From positions 1-64,000 of the forward strand of contig LUOO01000045.1 in assembly GCA_001626765.1 (NCBI GenBank): 64,000 nucleotides of DNA, written 5' to 3'. The translations under genes were made by a program, and so were the position numbers. Origin of the DNA: Maritimibacter sp. REDSEA-S28_B5. GTDB taxonomy: Bacteria > Pseudomonadota > Alphaproteobacteria > Rhodobacterales > Rhodobacteraceae. Under the pieces are notes generated by a model, which was given only the letters and a program-made list of their open reading frames with translations, was not told the DNA's origin and made no database searches. Shown here one piece after another: positions 33,253 through 42,115 of this stretch; positions within the stretch are counted from its first letter, which is position 1; every line of letters begins with the position of its first letter.

Positions 33253-34155
33253 ATGATCCTCTGCGCCGGCGAAGCCCTGATCGACATGCTGCCCCGCGAC
33301 ACGACCGGTGGCGAACCGGCCTTCGCGCCCTATGCCGGCGGCGCGGTCTTCAACACAGCCATCGCACTTGGCCGTCTGGGGCAGGCCACCGGGTTCCTCT
33401 CGGGCCTCTCCACCGATCTCTTCGGCACGCTCTTGACCGACGCGCTCGCCGCCTCCGACGTGGACGCGGGCCTCGCCATTCGCTCGGACCGGCCCACCAC
33501 GCTCGCTTTCGTCACGCTCACGGACGGCCATGCCACCTATGCCTTCTACGACGAGAACACGGCGGGCCGCATGATCACGCCCGAGGACCTGCCCCCGCTC
33601 CCTGATAGCCTCAGCGCGCTCTTCGTCGGCGGCATCTCCCTCGCCGTCGAACCCTGCGCCACCGCCTACGAGGCGCTCCTGATCCGAAACGCGCGCGCCT
33701 GCGTCACGATGATCGACCCCAACATCCGGCCCGGCTTCATCCGCGACGAAGCCGCGTTCCGCGCCCGGATGGACCGGATGCTCGCCGCCGCGGATATCGT
33801 GAAGATCTCGGACGAGGATCTCGACTGGCTCGGCTTCGACGTCACCACGCTTCTGGGCATGGGTCCCAAGGTCGTCTGCGTGACCGAAGGCGCCAAGGGC
33901 GTGACCGCACATACCTCGAAGGGGCAGGTGCAGGTGTCAGCCACCCGTGTCACGGTCGTCGATACCGTGGGCGCAGGCGACACGTTCAACGCGGGCTTCC
34001 TCGCAGGCCTTGCCGACGACGGCCTTCTGGACAAGACCATCCTCGACGGGATCGACCCGATGGCGCTCGTCCCCGCGCTCGACCTCGGCGCGCGCGCCGC
34101 CGCCGTCACCGTGTCACGTGCGGGCGCCAATCCGCCCTGGAAACACGAACTTTGA
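33253..34155 (+). CDS. PfkB-family carbohydrate kinase (fructokinase-like)
   Basis: A 300-aa ribokinase-fold sugar kinase. MILCAGEALIDMLP is the usual start, GGAVFNTAIALGRLG the first PfkB signature (about 29-43), and VDTVGAGDTFNAGFLAGL the second (about 237-254) with the catalytic Asp and anion hole GAGD. Homologues are annotated fructokinase; substrate is not certain. A possible promoter TTGCGC with GCTAAA lies upstream (33190-33220). It is followed by dtd after 15 bp and may be in one transcript with it. Confidence 0.85.
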   Translation: MILCAGEALIDMLPRDTTGGEPAFAPYAGGAVFNTAIALGRLGQATGFLSGLSTDLFGTLLTDALAASDVDAGLAIRSDRPTTLAFVTLTDGHATYAFYDENTAGRMITPEDLPPLPDSLSALFVGGISLAVEPCATAYEALLIRNARACVTMIDPNIRPGFIRDEAAFRARMDRMLAAADIVKISDEDLDWLGFDVTTLLGMGPKVVCVTEGAKGVTAHTSKGQVQVSATRVTVVDTVGAGDTFNAGFLAGLADDGLLDKTILDGIDPMALVPALDLGARAAAVTVSRAGANPPWKHEL

Positions 34156-34170
34156 TCGAAAGCCCGGACC

Positions 34171-34608
34171 ATGCGCGCACTCCTCCAACGTGTTTCCGCA
34201 GCCTCCGTCACCGTTGACGGCGAGGTCATCGGCCAGATCGGCCCCGGTCTTCTCATCCTCGTCTGCGCCATGCAGGGCGACACCACGGCCAATGCAGAAA
34301 GCCTCGCCGCCAAGGTCGCCAAATGCCGGATCTTCAAGGACGAGGCGGGCAAGATGAACCGCGCGCTTCTCGATACCGGGGGCGAGGCGCTGGTGGTCAG
34401 CCAGTTCACACTCTCCGCCGACACCCGTTCCGGCAACCGTCCCGGCTTTTCGACCGCGGCAAGGCCCGAGGAGGGCGAAACGCTTTACGAACATTTCGCG
34501 GACCAACTGCGCGCGCAGGGCATCACCACCGCGCAGGGCCGCTTCGGCGCCGACATGAAGGTCGCGCTCGTGAACGACGGGCCGGTCACGATCTGGATGG
34601 AGGTCTGA
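34171..34608 (+). CDS. dtd: D-aminoacyl-tRNA deacylase
   Basis: A 145-aa DTD that removes D-amino acids (and Gly) from mischarged tRNAs. [19 protein letters not shown] is the canonical N-terminus, [12 protein letters not shown] holds the SQxTL motif and [12 protein letters not shown] the C-terminal N-x-GPVT motif lining the active site. It is full length and lies 15 bp downstream of the PfkB kinase. Confidence 0.92.
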   Translation: MRALLQRVSAASVTVDGEVIGQIGPGLLILVCAMQGDTTANAESLAAKVAKCRIFKDEAGKMNRALLDTGGEALVVSQFTLSADTRSGNRPGFSTAARPEEGETLYEHFADQLRAQGITTAQGRFGADMKVALVNDGPVTIWMEV

Positions 34609-34709
34609 GGGGCCGCCCCCGGCTTCCCCGCCGCCGCACCGTCGCGAGGCCGCTTTACAAAGCCGGGGCAAAGTCCAATCTCGCCGCATCTCCAACCACG
34701 GATGCCCCC

Positions 34710-35072
34710 ATGTTCCCGACCTCGCTTTCCCCGACCGCCGCCAGCCTGCTCCCGATCCTCCTGCTCGGTCTCTCCAACGTCTTCATGACCCTCGCGTGGT
34801 ATGGACACCTCACGGTCAAGTCCGCACCCCTGCTCCTCGTCATCCTCGCAAGCTGGGGGATCGCGTTCTTCGAATACTGCCTCGCCGTGCCCGCGAACCG
34901 GATTGGCCACACGGTCTATTCCGCCGCGCAGCTCAAGACGATACAGGAGGTCATCACCCTCATCGTCTTTGCAGGCTTCTCGGTCCTCGTGCTCAAGGAG
35001 CCGCTGGGCTGGAACCACGCGATCGGCTTCGGTCTCATCGCCGCCGGGGCCGCCTTTATCTTTCGCGGCTGA
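34710..35072 (+). CDS. DUF486 (DMT-superfamily) small membrane protein
   Basis: A 120-aa protein with four hydrophobic segments (about 12-32, 42-60, 72-95 and 100-119). The EYCLAVPANRIGH stretch and QLKTIQEVITL are typical of DUF486, an EmrE-sized member of the DMT superfamily. Start at 34710 chosen to begin the first helix. The 101-bp gap after dtd has a GC-rich segment. Function unknown; small multidrug-like transport is only a possibility. Confidence 0.8.
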   Translation: MFPTSLSPTAASLLPILLLGLSNVFMTLAWYGHLTVKSAPLLLVILASWGIAFFEYCLAVPANRIGHTVYSAAQLKTIQEVITLIVFAGFSVLVLKEPLGWNHAIGFGLIAAGAAFIFRG

Positions 35073-35099
35073 CGGCAACATTCCCAAGCGAGGTCCCCC

Positions 35100-35160
35100 C
35101 TTCACTGGTTCATAAGTATCCCGGAGAGGGATTTGGGGAGAGGCAGAGCCTCTCCCCAAC
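35100..35160 (+). repeat. REP-like hairpin element, copy 2
   Basis: CTTCACTGGTTC (35100-35111), AGTATCCCGGAG, then a perfect 11-bp stem TTGGGGAGAGG (35133-35143) and CCTCTCCCCAA (35149-35159). The 12-mer CTTCACTGGTTC recurs in the inverted copy at 49150-49161. It has no T tract, so a terminator role is doubtful. Confidence 0.6.
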
Positions 35161-35194
35161 CGGTCGGCTTTCGCGCCAACGAAAGGCGAACCCC

Positions 35195-36447
35195 TTATAG
35201 CCTTGCCCCAAGGATGGACGGCTCACGCCGCGCCCCGCAGGTTTCGCGCGGGCAGATCCGGCAGGAGGTCCCGACCCCGAGTGCCCGGCCCGGACTTTCC
35301 GCCAGCGGCTCGATCAGCATCGTCGCTTCTTGCACCGGTGGCTCGTCGATACTGGCGGCGGGGCGGGGCAGCGACACGGCGACACAGCGAAAGAGCCGCC
35401 CCTCCCGCCCCGGCATCTCGACCACCTGCACCACGGGCTGCGCGGGTCGGCCTAGCGCCTGATAGAGCGGCCAGAGAGGACAGGCCGCCCCAAAACGCGG
35501 CAGAGGGAATCCCTCAACCGGCTTGCGCAGGGTGATCGTGCCCGACCCGTCGCAGACCACGAGCCCCGCCTCCGACAGAGACGCCATCCGGCGCAGCACC
35601 GCATCGAGCCCGACGCCGAACCCGGCGGCCAGCCGCACCGGATCGCCCCCAGCCCCGTCGAGCGAGGCGCGGAAGGCCCGCTCCGGCATCGCCCGCGCAT
35701 CGGCGAGGTAGCGCACGAGCATCATGCGGGCGAGATCGCGCGCACCCCGGTCGCGCAGGGCCTCCGCCCCGTCCAGAAGCAGCGCCAGTTCCCCCTCGCC
35801 CACCGCGGGTTTCTCGAGCGGCGGGAAGTGATACTGCGCCGCCTCGACCATCGCGGCCATGTCGTCGACCGCGGAGACCTGCATCTCGCGCGCATCCGCG
35901 CCCGCATCGAGGTAGTTCACAAGTCCCGACGCGGAATGGGACAGCCGCTGCGCCTCTTCCCGCATGTTGCGCAGGAAACGGGCCTGCCAGTCCGGGTCGA
36001 TGTCGGCCGTATCGGCGAGGATCGCCGCGGTCGAACGGATCGCGGTCACGGTCGAGATCACCTCGTGCAGGGACGCGGCGAGATGTGGATCATGGGTCAG
36101 CCGGTCAGACAGCGTCTCCACCACCCTCTCGAGGTCATCGATCCGCCGCGCCTGCGCGGTGACGAGCCCGGCCCATCCGGGAAACCGTCCGGCGAAATCC
36201 TCGGCCCGTTCGCGTTCCGGCAGATCGACCGCGGCCCCTGACGACACCCGCGCCGCCGCGTCGCGCAACCCGGTCACCAGCGCCTGCCCAGCGCCCTGCG
36301 ACAGTTGCGACGGTTCGACGTCGAGATGGCGCGCGAGATCGACGAGCAGCTTGCCCCCGATTCTCCTGCGGTTGTGTTCGATGAGATTGAGATAGGCGGT
36401 CTAGATCCCGACATCGCGGGCCAGGTCGTCAGGCGCGTCTCGGGCAT
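35195..36447 (-). pseudogene. ScfR-like XRE regulator, deletion plus TAG in the HTH
   Basis: The intact 3' part is a regulator with DUF2083-type C-terminus, ending GTSCRICPRETCGARREPS (a CxxCPRxxC cluster). Upstream, the frame continues before the apparent start as YLNLIEHNRRRIGGKLLVDL, the end of an XRE helix-turn-helix. Just before it an in-frame TAG (about 36402) replaces what is normally Ser in GIS-YLNLIEH. The natural start, ATG at 36447 after GGAGG with MPETRLT, is in a different frame and about 15-18 residues of HTH are missing. So the gene shows a deletion and a nonsense codon. ScfR/RamB-type proteins control acetate and propionyl-CoA genes; acs lies nearby. Confidence 0.8.
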
Positions 36448-36547
36448 GTGTTCCTCCCCCATCCGGTTGCCGGATTTTCCTTTGATAATCGCGGCTTTCT
36501 GCAGATGCGCGAAAATTTATTTACTAACTTAGCATCTCTTGAGTTCA

Positions 36548-36559
36548 TTTGTTTACAAA
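36548..36559. promoter_or_regulatory. TTTGT-TT-ACAAA palindrome, candidate ScfR/RamB-like operator
   Basis: A perfect 5-bp inverted repeat in an AT-rich 240-bp gap between the ScfR-like gene and the ABC transporter operon. Similar AT-rich palindromes (TTTGCAAA-like) are used by RamB-type regulators. Position 128 bp before the SBP start fits an upstream activating or repressing site. Confidence 0.4.
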
Positions 36560-36686
36560 AATATCATTGTTCTATAACGATTTGTTGCTTCATTTTCATA
36601 TCGTCCCTCATACTCCCCACAGCCTGTAAAAGGCGCGCGGCATGTGCGGGGAGGCCTTGCCGTATTTTTCAAAAGGGAGGAGACGT

Positions 36687-38036
36687 ATGTCCAAATCCAA
36701 CTTCACGCGTCGTGGACTGCTGAAGACGGGTGCCGTGACCGGTGCCGGTCTTGCGCTGCCCACCATCTTTACCTCGGCCGCTTCGGCCTTCACGAACGAG
36801 CCGACCGGCTCGACGGTGAAATTCGGCTTCAACGTGCCGCAGACCGGTCCCTACGCGGAAGAAGGGCTCGACGAGCTGCGCGCGCAGGAACTGGCTGTTC
36901 AGCACATCAACGGCGAAGGCGACGGCGGTATGCTGTCCACCTTCTCATCGAAAGCACTGGACGGCACCGGCATCCTCGGCAGAAAGGTCGAATTCGTCAC
37001 CGGTGACACCCAGACGAAATCCGACGCCGCCCGCGCCGCGGCCAAGTCGATGATCGAGAAAGACGGCGTCGTGATGATCAACGGCGGCTCGTCCTCGGGC
37101 GTTGCCGTGGCCGTGCAGGAGCTGTGCCAGTCGGCCGGCATCATCTTCATGGCGGGTCTCACCCACTCGAACGACACCACCGGCAAGGACCGCAAGGCGA
37201 ACGGCTTCCGCCACTTCTTCAACGCCTACATGTCGGCAGCCGCCCTCGCACCGGTGCTGAAGAACGCCTACGGCACGGATCGCCGCGCCTATCACCTGAC
37301 CGCCGACTACACATGGGGCTGGACACAGCAGGAATCGATCCAGGCCGCGACCGAGGCGATGGGCTGGGAGACGGTGAACAACGTTCTCACCCCGCTCTCG
37401 GCTGGCGACTTCTCGTCCTACATCGCGCCGGTCCTGAACTCGGGCGCCGATATCCTCGTGCTCAACCACTACGGCGGCGACATGGTGAACTCGCTCACCC
37501 AAGCCGTGCAATTCGGTCTGCGTGACGCCCAAGCCAACGGCAAGAACTTCGAGATCGTCGTGCCGCTCTATTCGGAACTGATGGCCGCCGGTGCCGGCGA
37601 CAACATCAAGGGCGTCTATGGCTCGATGAACTGGAACTGGCAACTGACCGACGAAGGCACGCAGGCGTTCGTCAAATCCTTCGGCGAGAAATACGGCCGT
37701 CCGCCGTCGAACTCGGCCCACACCTGCTATGTCCAAACGCTGCTCTATGCGGATGCCGTGGCGCGCGCCGGGTCGTTCAACCCCTGTGCCGTGGCCGAAG
37801 CGCTCGAAGGCTTCGAGTTCTCGGGCATGGGCAACGGCGACGTGCTCTACCGTGCCGAAGATCACCAGTGCTTCAAGGATGTGCTCGTGATGAAAGGCGC
37901 CGAAAGCCCGACGACCGAATACGACACGCTGGAAATCGTCGAAACGACGCCGGTGGATCAGGTCATGTATGCCCCCGATCACCCGATGTTCGGCGGCGCG
38001 GAAGCCTCGCTGGGCGAGTGCAACGCGGGCGCGTAA
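36687..38036 (+). CDS. ABC transporter substrate-binding protein, branched-chain amino acid type
   Basis: A 449-aa periplasmic solute-binding protein with a Tat-like signal (FTRRGLLKTGAV, then a hydrophobic run to about residue 32, cleavage after ASA). The mature domain is type-1 periplasmic binding (LivJ-like): KFGFNVPQTGPYAEEG, GDTQTKSDAARAAAKSMI and INGGSSSGVAVAVQ. The ATG at 36687 has GGGAGGAG upstream. First gene of a five-gene importer operon ending with acs; a short-chain organic acid or amide as ligand is plausible, but the ligand cannot be read. Confidence 0.85.
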   Translation: MSKSNFTRRGLLKTGAVTGAGLALPTIFTSAASAFTNEPTGSTVKFGFNVPQTGPYAEEGLDELRAQELAVQHINGEGDGGMLSTFSSKALDGTGILGRKVEFVTGDTQTKSDAARAAAKSMIEKDGVVMINGGSSSGVAVAVQELCQSAGIIFMAGLTHSNDTTGKDRKANGFRHFFNAYMSAAALAPVLKNAYGTDRRAYHLTADYTWGWTQQESIQAATEAMGWETVNNVLTPLSAGDFSSYIAPVLNSGADILVLNHYGGDMVNSLTQAVQFGLRDAQANGKNFEIVVPLYSELMAAGAGDNIKGVYGSMNWNWQLTDEGTQAFVKSFGEKYGRPPSNSAHTCYVQTLLYADAVARAGSFNPCAVAEALEGFEFSGMGNGDVLYRAEDHQCFKDVLVMKGAESPTTEYDTLEIVETTPVDQVMYAPDHPMFGGAEASLGECNAGA

Positions 38037-38051
38037 GCCACTACTCCACAG

Positions 38052-38075
38052 AGGGCGGGGGGCATCCCCCGCCCT
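38052..38075 (+). other. Stem-loop after the substrate-binding protein gene
   Basis: AGGGCGGGGG (38052-38061), GCAT, CCCCCGCCCT (38066-38075): a perfect 10-bp stem without a T tract. Such structures after SBP genes commonly protect the upstream mRNA or reduce downstream expression, giving excess binding protein over permease. Confidence 0.65.
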
Positions 38076-38153
38076 GACTTCATTGACCGGTAGCGGGCGC
38101 CAAGACCTGCACCGGGCTTATCGCTGACAACCAATCGCTTGGGTGGGGACGAC

Positions 38154-39185
38154 ATGGACGCCATCATTCTTCAACTCCTGAACGGGCTCGACAAGGGGTC
38201 GGCCTACGCGCTCATCGCGCTGGGTCTGACGCTCATTTTCGGCACGCTCGGGGTCGTGAACTTCGCGCACGGCGCGCTTTTCATGATCGGTGCCTTCTGC
38301 GCCGTGACGCTCCAGAAAATCATGGGGCTTTCGTTCGAACAGGTCGATCCGACCAAGACCGACTTCCTGGGCAAGCCGCTGGTGGTCAAGGTCCCCTATG
38401 TCGAAAGCTGGTTCGGCGCGGACTTCGGCGCCTGGCTGATCAACTGGCAGGTGCCACTGTCGATCCTGCTCGCCATTCCGGTCATGCTGATCGTCGGCTT
38501 CGTCATGGAGCGCGGCCTGATCAAGCATTTCTACAAACGGCCCCATGCCGACCAGATCCTCGTGACCTTCGGCCTCGCGATCGTGTTGCAGGAGCTGGTG
38601 AAATATTTCTTCGGCGCGAACCCGATCCAGACTGGCGCTCCGTCGCAATTCTCGGGCTCGATGGATTTCGGCGTGCTTCTGGGTTTTGACCCGATGGCAA
38701 TCATGTATCCCTACTGGCGGCTGGTCTATTTCCTCTTCGCCGCCGTGGTGATCTTTGGCGTCTTTGCCTTTCTCCAGTTCACCACCTTCGGGATGGTCGT
38801 GCGCGCCGGTATGGCGGACCGCGAGACGGTCGGTCTTCTGGGCATCAACATCGACCGCCGCTTCACGCTGATGTTCGGCCTCGCCGCCGCCGTCGCGGGG
38901 GTCGCGGGGGTGATGTATACGCCGATCCTCGCCCCGAACTATCACATGGGGATGGATTTCCTCGTGCTGTCGTTCGTCGTGGTCGTGGTCGGCGGCATGG
39001 GCAGCCTGCCCGGAGCCGTCGCCGCCGGGTTCCTCTTGGGCATCCTGCAGAGCTTTGCCTCGATGAACGAAATCAAAAGCCTCATTCCGGGGATCGACCA
39101 GGTCATCATCTACCTCGTCGCCATCCTCATTCTGCTCACCCGTCCCCGCGGGCTCTTGGGCCGCGCCGGCGTGATGGAGGAATAA
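38154..39185 (+). CDS. ABC transporter permease, LivH-like
   Basis: A 343-aa membrane permease of the branched-chain amino acid family. [20 protein letters not shown] is the LivH-type start, and [19 protein letters not shown] the conserved coupling segment. [21 protein letters not shown] carries the family EAA-like loop. About eight transmembrane helices. It is chosen to start at the ATG at 38154 with GGTGGGG upstream, and it overlaps nothing; next gene begins 4 bp after. Confidence 0.9.
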   Translation: MDAIILQLLNGLDKGSAYALIALGLTLIFGTLGVVNFAHGALFMIGAFCAVTLQKIMGLSFEQVDPTKTDFLGKPLVVKVPYVESWFGADFGAWLINWQVPLSILLAIPVMLIVGFVMERGLIKHFYKRPHADQILVTFGLAIVLQELVKYFFGANPIQTGAPSQFSGSMDFGVLLGFDPMAIMYPYWRLVYFLFAAVVIFGVFAFLQFTTFGMVVRAGMADRETVGLLGINIDRRFTLMFGLAAAVAGVAGVMYTPILAPNYHMGMDFLVLSFVVVVVGGMGSLPGAVAAGFLLGILQSFASMNEIKSLIPGIDQVIIYLVAILILLTRPRGLLGRAGVMEE

Positions 39186-39189
39186 CACC

Positions 39190-40398
39190 ATGAAAATGCT
39201 CGGACTTTCCAACAAAGACACAACTTTCCTGCTGATCGTGGTCGGCCTGACGTTGCTCACCCCCTTCCTGCTGCAACCGTTTCCGGTGGCCTCGGGCGGA
39301 AACATGTTCAACGCAGGCTACCCGGACCTGATGCAGCGGTTCGCGATCTTCGGGATCTTTGCAATCGGCTTCAACATCCTCTTCGGCCTCACCGGATACT
39401 TGTCTTTCGGGCACGCTGCCTTCCTCGGTGTCGGGTCCTATTCGGTCGTTTGGATGTACAAACTGCTGGGCTACAACGTGGTCCCCGGTCTCATCCTCGC
39501 GATCATCGTCTCGGCGCTCTTTGCGCTTCTCATCGGCTATATCTCGCTGCGCCGGTCGGGGATCTACTTCTCGATCCTCACGCTCGCCTTCGCGCAGATG
39601 ATGTATAACCTCGCCTATTCGGTGCTGACGCCGCTCACCAACGGGGAGACCGGGCTTCAGGTCTATTCCAACGACCCGCAGGTCCTGCGCGGGCCCGAGC
39701 ACCTCGACGCGCCGCATTTCTTCAACCTGTTCAAGATGACTGACTCGACAAAGCTGACGCTCGGCGGGTGGGAGTTCACGCTGTCGGCCGGTTACTACTT
39801 TACCGCCGTCATCGCGATCATCGCCTTCTACATCAGCTTGCGCATCTTCCGCTCGCCCTTCGGCCTCATGCTGCGCGCGATCAAGACGAACCAGACCCGG
39901 CTCAACTATACCGGCATCAACACCCGTCCCTATACGCTCGCGGCCTTCGTCATCTCGGGCATGTATGCGGGGCTCGCGGGTGGCCTTCTCGCCGCGATGG
40001 ACCCGCTTGCGGGCGCCGAGCGGATGCAGTGGACCGCCTCTGGCGAGGTCGTGCTCATGGTGATCCTTGGCGGGGCTGGCACCCTCATGGGTCCGGTGCT
40101 GGGCGCAGGCTTCATCAAGTATTTCGAGAACATTTTCTCGAAGATCAACGACGGCGTGCTGCATCAGTGGTTTGCCTGGATGCCCGACGGGCTCGAGAAC
40201 GTGATCATCACCATCTCGCACTTCTTCGTCGGCAAATCCTGGCACCTGACCCTGGGCCTGCTGTTCATGCTGGTCGTCATCTTCCTGCCCGGCGGTCTCG
40301 TCGAAGGCGGACAGCGCATCGCGGCCCGGTTCCGTGGGCGCAAGGCCAAGGACGATGCGACCCACGCAGCGAAAACGCAGCCCTCGGCGGCCGAATAA
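39190..40398 (+). CDS. ABC transporter permease, LivM-like
   Basis: A 402-aa second permease with about nine transmembrane segments. [18 protein letters not shown] is the LivM signature near residues 70-90, and [22 protein letters not shown] the C-terminal coupling loop. A charged tail of about 30 residues follows ([10 protein letters not shown]). It pairs with the LivH-like subunit to form the channel. Four bases separate it from the upstream gene. Confidence 0.9.
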   Translation: MKMLGLSNKDTTFLLIVVGLTLLTPFLLQPFPVASGGNMFNAGYPDLMQRFAIFGIFAIGFNILFGLTGYLSFGHAAFLGVGSYSVVWMYKLLGYNVVPGLILAIIVSALFALLIGYISLRRSGIYFSILTLAFAQMMYNLAYSVLTPLTNGETGLQVYSNDPQVLRGPEHLDAPHFFNLFKMTDSTKLTLGGWEFTLSAGYYFTAVIAIIAFYISLRIFRSPFGLMLRAIKTNQTRLNYTGINTRPYTLAAFVISGMYAGLAGGLLAAMDPLAGAERMQWTASGEVVLMVILGGAGTLMGPVLGAGFIKYFENIFSKINDGVLHQWFAWMPDGLENVIITISHFFVGKSWHLTLGLLFMLVVIFLPGGLVEGGQRIAARFRGRKAKDDATHAAKTQPSAAE

Positions 40399-40410
40399 GG
40401 AGAAACGGAT

Positions 40411-41181
40411 ATGGGAATCCTTGAAGTCAAGAACGTGGGCAAACGCTTTGGCGGCCTGCAAGCCCTGTCGGACGTGAACCTGAGCGTTCAGGAAAACACC
40501 GTCCACGCGATCATCGGACCGAACGGTGCAGGCAAGTCCACCCTGCTCAACTGCTTCGTGGGCAAGCTGATCCCCGACACCGGGTCGGTGATGTTCAACG
40601 GTCAGTCCGTGCTGGGGCTGAAGCCCCACCAGATCAACCAGATGGGCATTTCCCGCGTGTTCCAGACGCCCGAGATTTTCGGTGACCTCACGGTGATGGA
40701 GAACGTGATGATCTCGTGCTTTGCCAAGCGCGACGGGTCGTTCCGGCTGCATCCCTTCGAGACTGTGGCGCATGAGGTGGACATCGTCGACAAGGCCGAG
40801 CAGATGCTCATCGACGTCAACATGGCCGACAAGCGCCACATGCAGGCCTCGTCCCTGTCGCGCGGTGACAAGCGGCGGCTCGAAATGGCCATGTGCCTGA
40901 GCCAGGACCCCAAGCTCCTGTTGCTTGACGAACCGACCGCCGGCATGGCGCGCGCCGATACGAACAACACGATCGACCTGCTGAAAGAGATCCGCGAGAA
41001 GCGCGACATTACCATGGCGATCATCGAGCACGATATGCACGTGGTGTTCAGCCTCGCCGACCGGATCACGGTGCTCGCCCAAGGCACGCCGCTGGTCGAG
41101 GATGTGCCCGAAAAGATCAAGGGCCACCCCAAGGTGAAAGAAGCCTATCTTGGCGAAACCGGCGTGACCCAAGCAGCCTGA
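40411..41181 (+). CDS. ABC transporter ATP-binding protein, LivG-like
   Basis: A 256-aa ATPase: Walker A GPNGAGKSTL (about 35-44), signature SLSRGDKRRLEMA (about 148-160, a variant of LSGGQ), Walker B LLLLDEPTAGM and switch His in IEHDMH. The BCA/LivG C-terminal cap is present (KGHPKVKEAYLGE). The SRGD signature in place of SGGQ is a noticeable deviation. Starts after AAGGAG, 12 bp downstream of the LivM-like gene. Confidence 0.9.
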   Translation: MGILEVKNVGKRFGGLQALSDVNLSVQENTVHAIIGPNGAGKSTLLNCFVGKLIPDTGSVMFNGQSVLGLKPHQINQMGISRVFQTPEIFGDLTVMENVMISCFAKRDGSFRLHPFETVAHEVDIVDKAEQMLIDVNMADKRHMQASSLSRGDKRRLEMAMCLSQDPKLLLLDEPTAGMARADTNNTIDLLKEIREKRDITMAIIEHDMHVVFSLADRITVLAQGTPLVEDVPEKIKGHPKVKEAYLGETGVTQAA

Positions 41182-41193
41182 GGGAGCGGAAGG

Positions 41194-41988
41194 ATGAAAG
41201 ACATGAACGACAAGATCGCGGGCGAAGCCAGCCGTCGGGCGCCGATGGACCATTCGAAGAACGCCAACCACGCGGCCACCGCGCCGGCCTTTTTCTCGGT
41301 CTGGGACATTCACGCCTATTACGGCGAGAGCTATATTGTGCAGGGCGTGAGCTTCAACGTCCACGAAGGCGAGATCCTCGCGCTCCTGGGTCGCAACGGG
41401 GCGGGCAAGACCTCGACCCTGCGCGCGCTCGCGCGGACTGGATCACCCATGGTGACGCACGGGGAAATCTGGCTCGACCACCAGCCCCTGCACAAAATGG
41501 CCTCCTACGAGGCGGCGCAGAACGGGCTGGCGCTGGTGCCGGAAGATCGCCGGATCATCCAGGGCCTCACCGTGGAAGAGAACCTCAAGCTCGCCCAGAT
41601 CGCCCCGCCGATCGGCTGGTCGCTGGAGCGGGGCTACGAGCTTTTCCCGCGGCTGGGCGAACGGCGCACGCAGGAAGGCACGACGCTGTCGGGCGGCGAA
41701 CAGCAGATGCTGGCCATCGCACGCGCTCTGGTCCGTGATATCAAGGTTCTGCTTCTTGACGAGCCCTACGAAGGTCTAGCCCCTGTCATCGTTGACGAAA
41801 TCGAGAAAACCTTGAATGTCATCAAGGCGCAGGGCATCACCACGGTCCTCGTGGAACAGAACGCGGTTCGGGCGCTTGAACTTGCAGACCGTGCCGTGAT
41901 CCTCGATACCGGGACAGTGGTGTTCGACGGCACCGCCAAAGAGGTGCTCGACAACGAAGAGCTGCGTCACGAATACCTCGCCATCTGA
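41194..41988 (+). CDS. ABC transporter ATP-binding protein, LivF-like
   Basis: A 264-aa ATPase with a 35-residue extra N-terminus. Walker A is [10 protein letters not shown] (about 67-76), the signature is [16 protein letters not shown] (about 164-179), Walker B is [13 protein letters not shown] and the switch His position is VLVEQN (Gln in place of His as usual for LivF). Together with the LivG-like subunit it drives import. Located 12 bp after it. Confidence 0.9.
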   Translation: MKDMNDKIAGEASRRAPMDHSKNANHAATAPAFFSVWDIHAYYGESYIVQGVSFNVHEGEILALLGRNGAGKTSTLRALARTGSPMVTHGEIWLDHQPLHKMASYEAAQNGLALVPEDRRIIQGLTVEENLKLAQIAPPIGWSLERGYELFPRLGERRTQEGTTLSGGEQQMLAIARALVRDIKVLLLDEPYEGLAPVIVDEIEKTLNVIKAQGITTVLVEQNAVRALELADRAVILDTGTVVFDGTAKEVLDNEELRHEYLAI

Positions 41989-42115
41989 CGACGGCGAGCA
42001 GAGCCGCGACGGTCAGGAGGGGCCGTTGCCCAATCGTCCAAGCGCCAGCCGGTCAGAACGGCTGGCGTCTCAATGCCCGGTATCTGGGCAAAGTTACGGC
42101 ACGGAGGAGGACCCC

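Noticed and set aside
36274..36462. Short minus-strand frame starting at MGEEHMPETR
   Set aside because: Only the first residues (MPETRLT) belong to the regulator start; the rest is out of frame after the deletion and not a separate gene.
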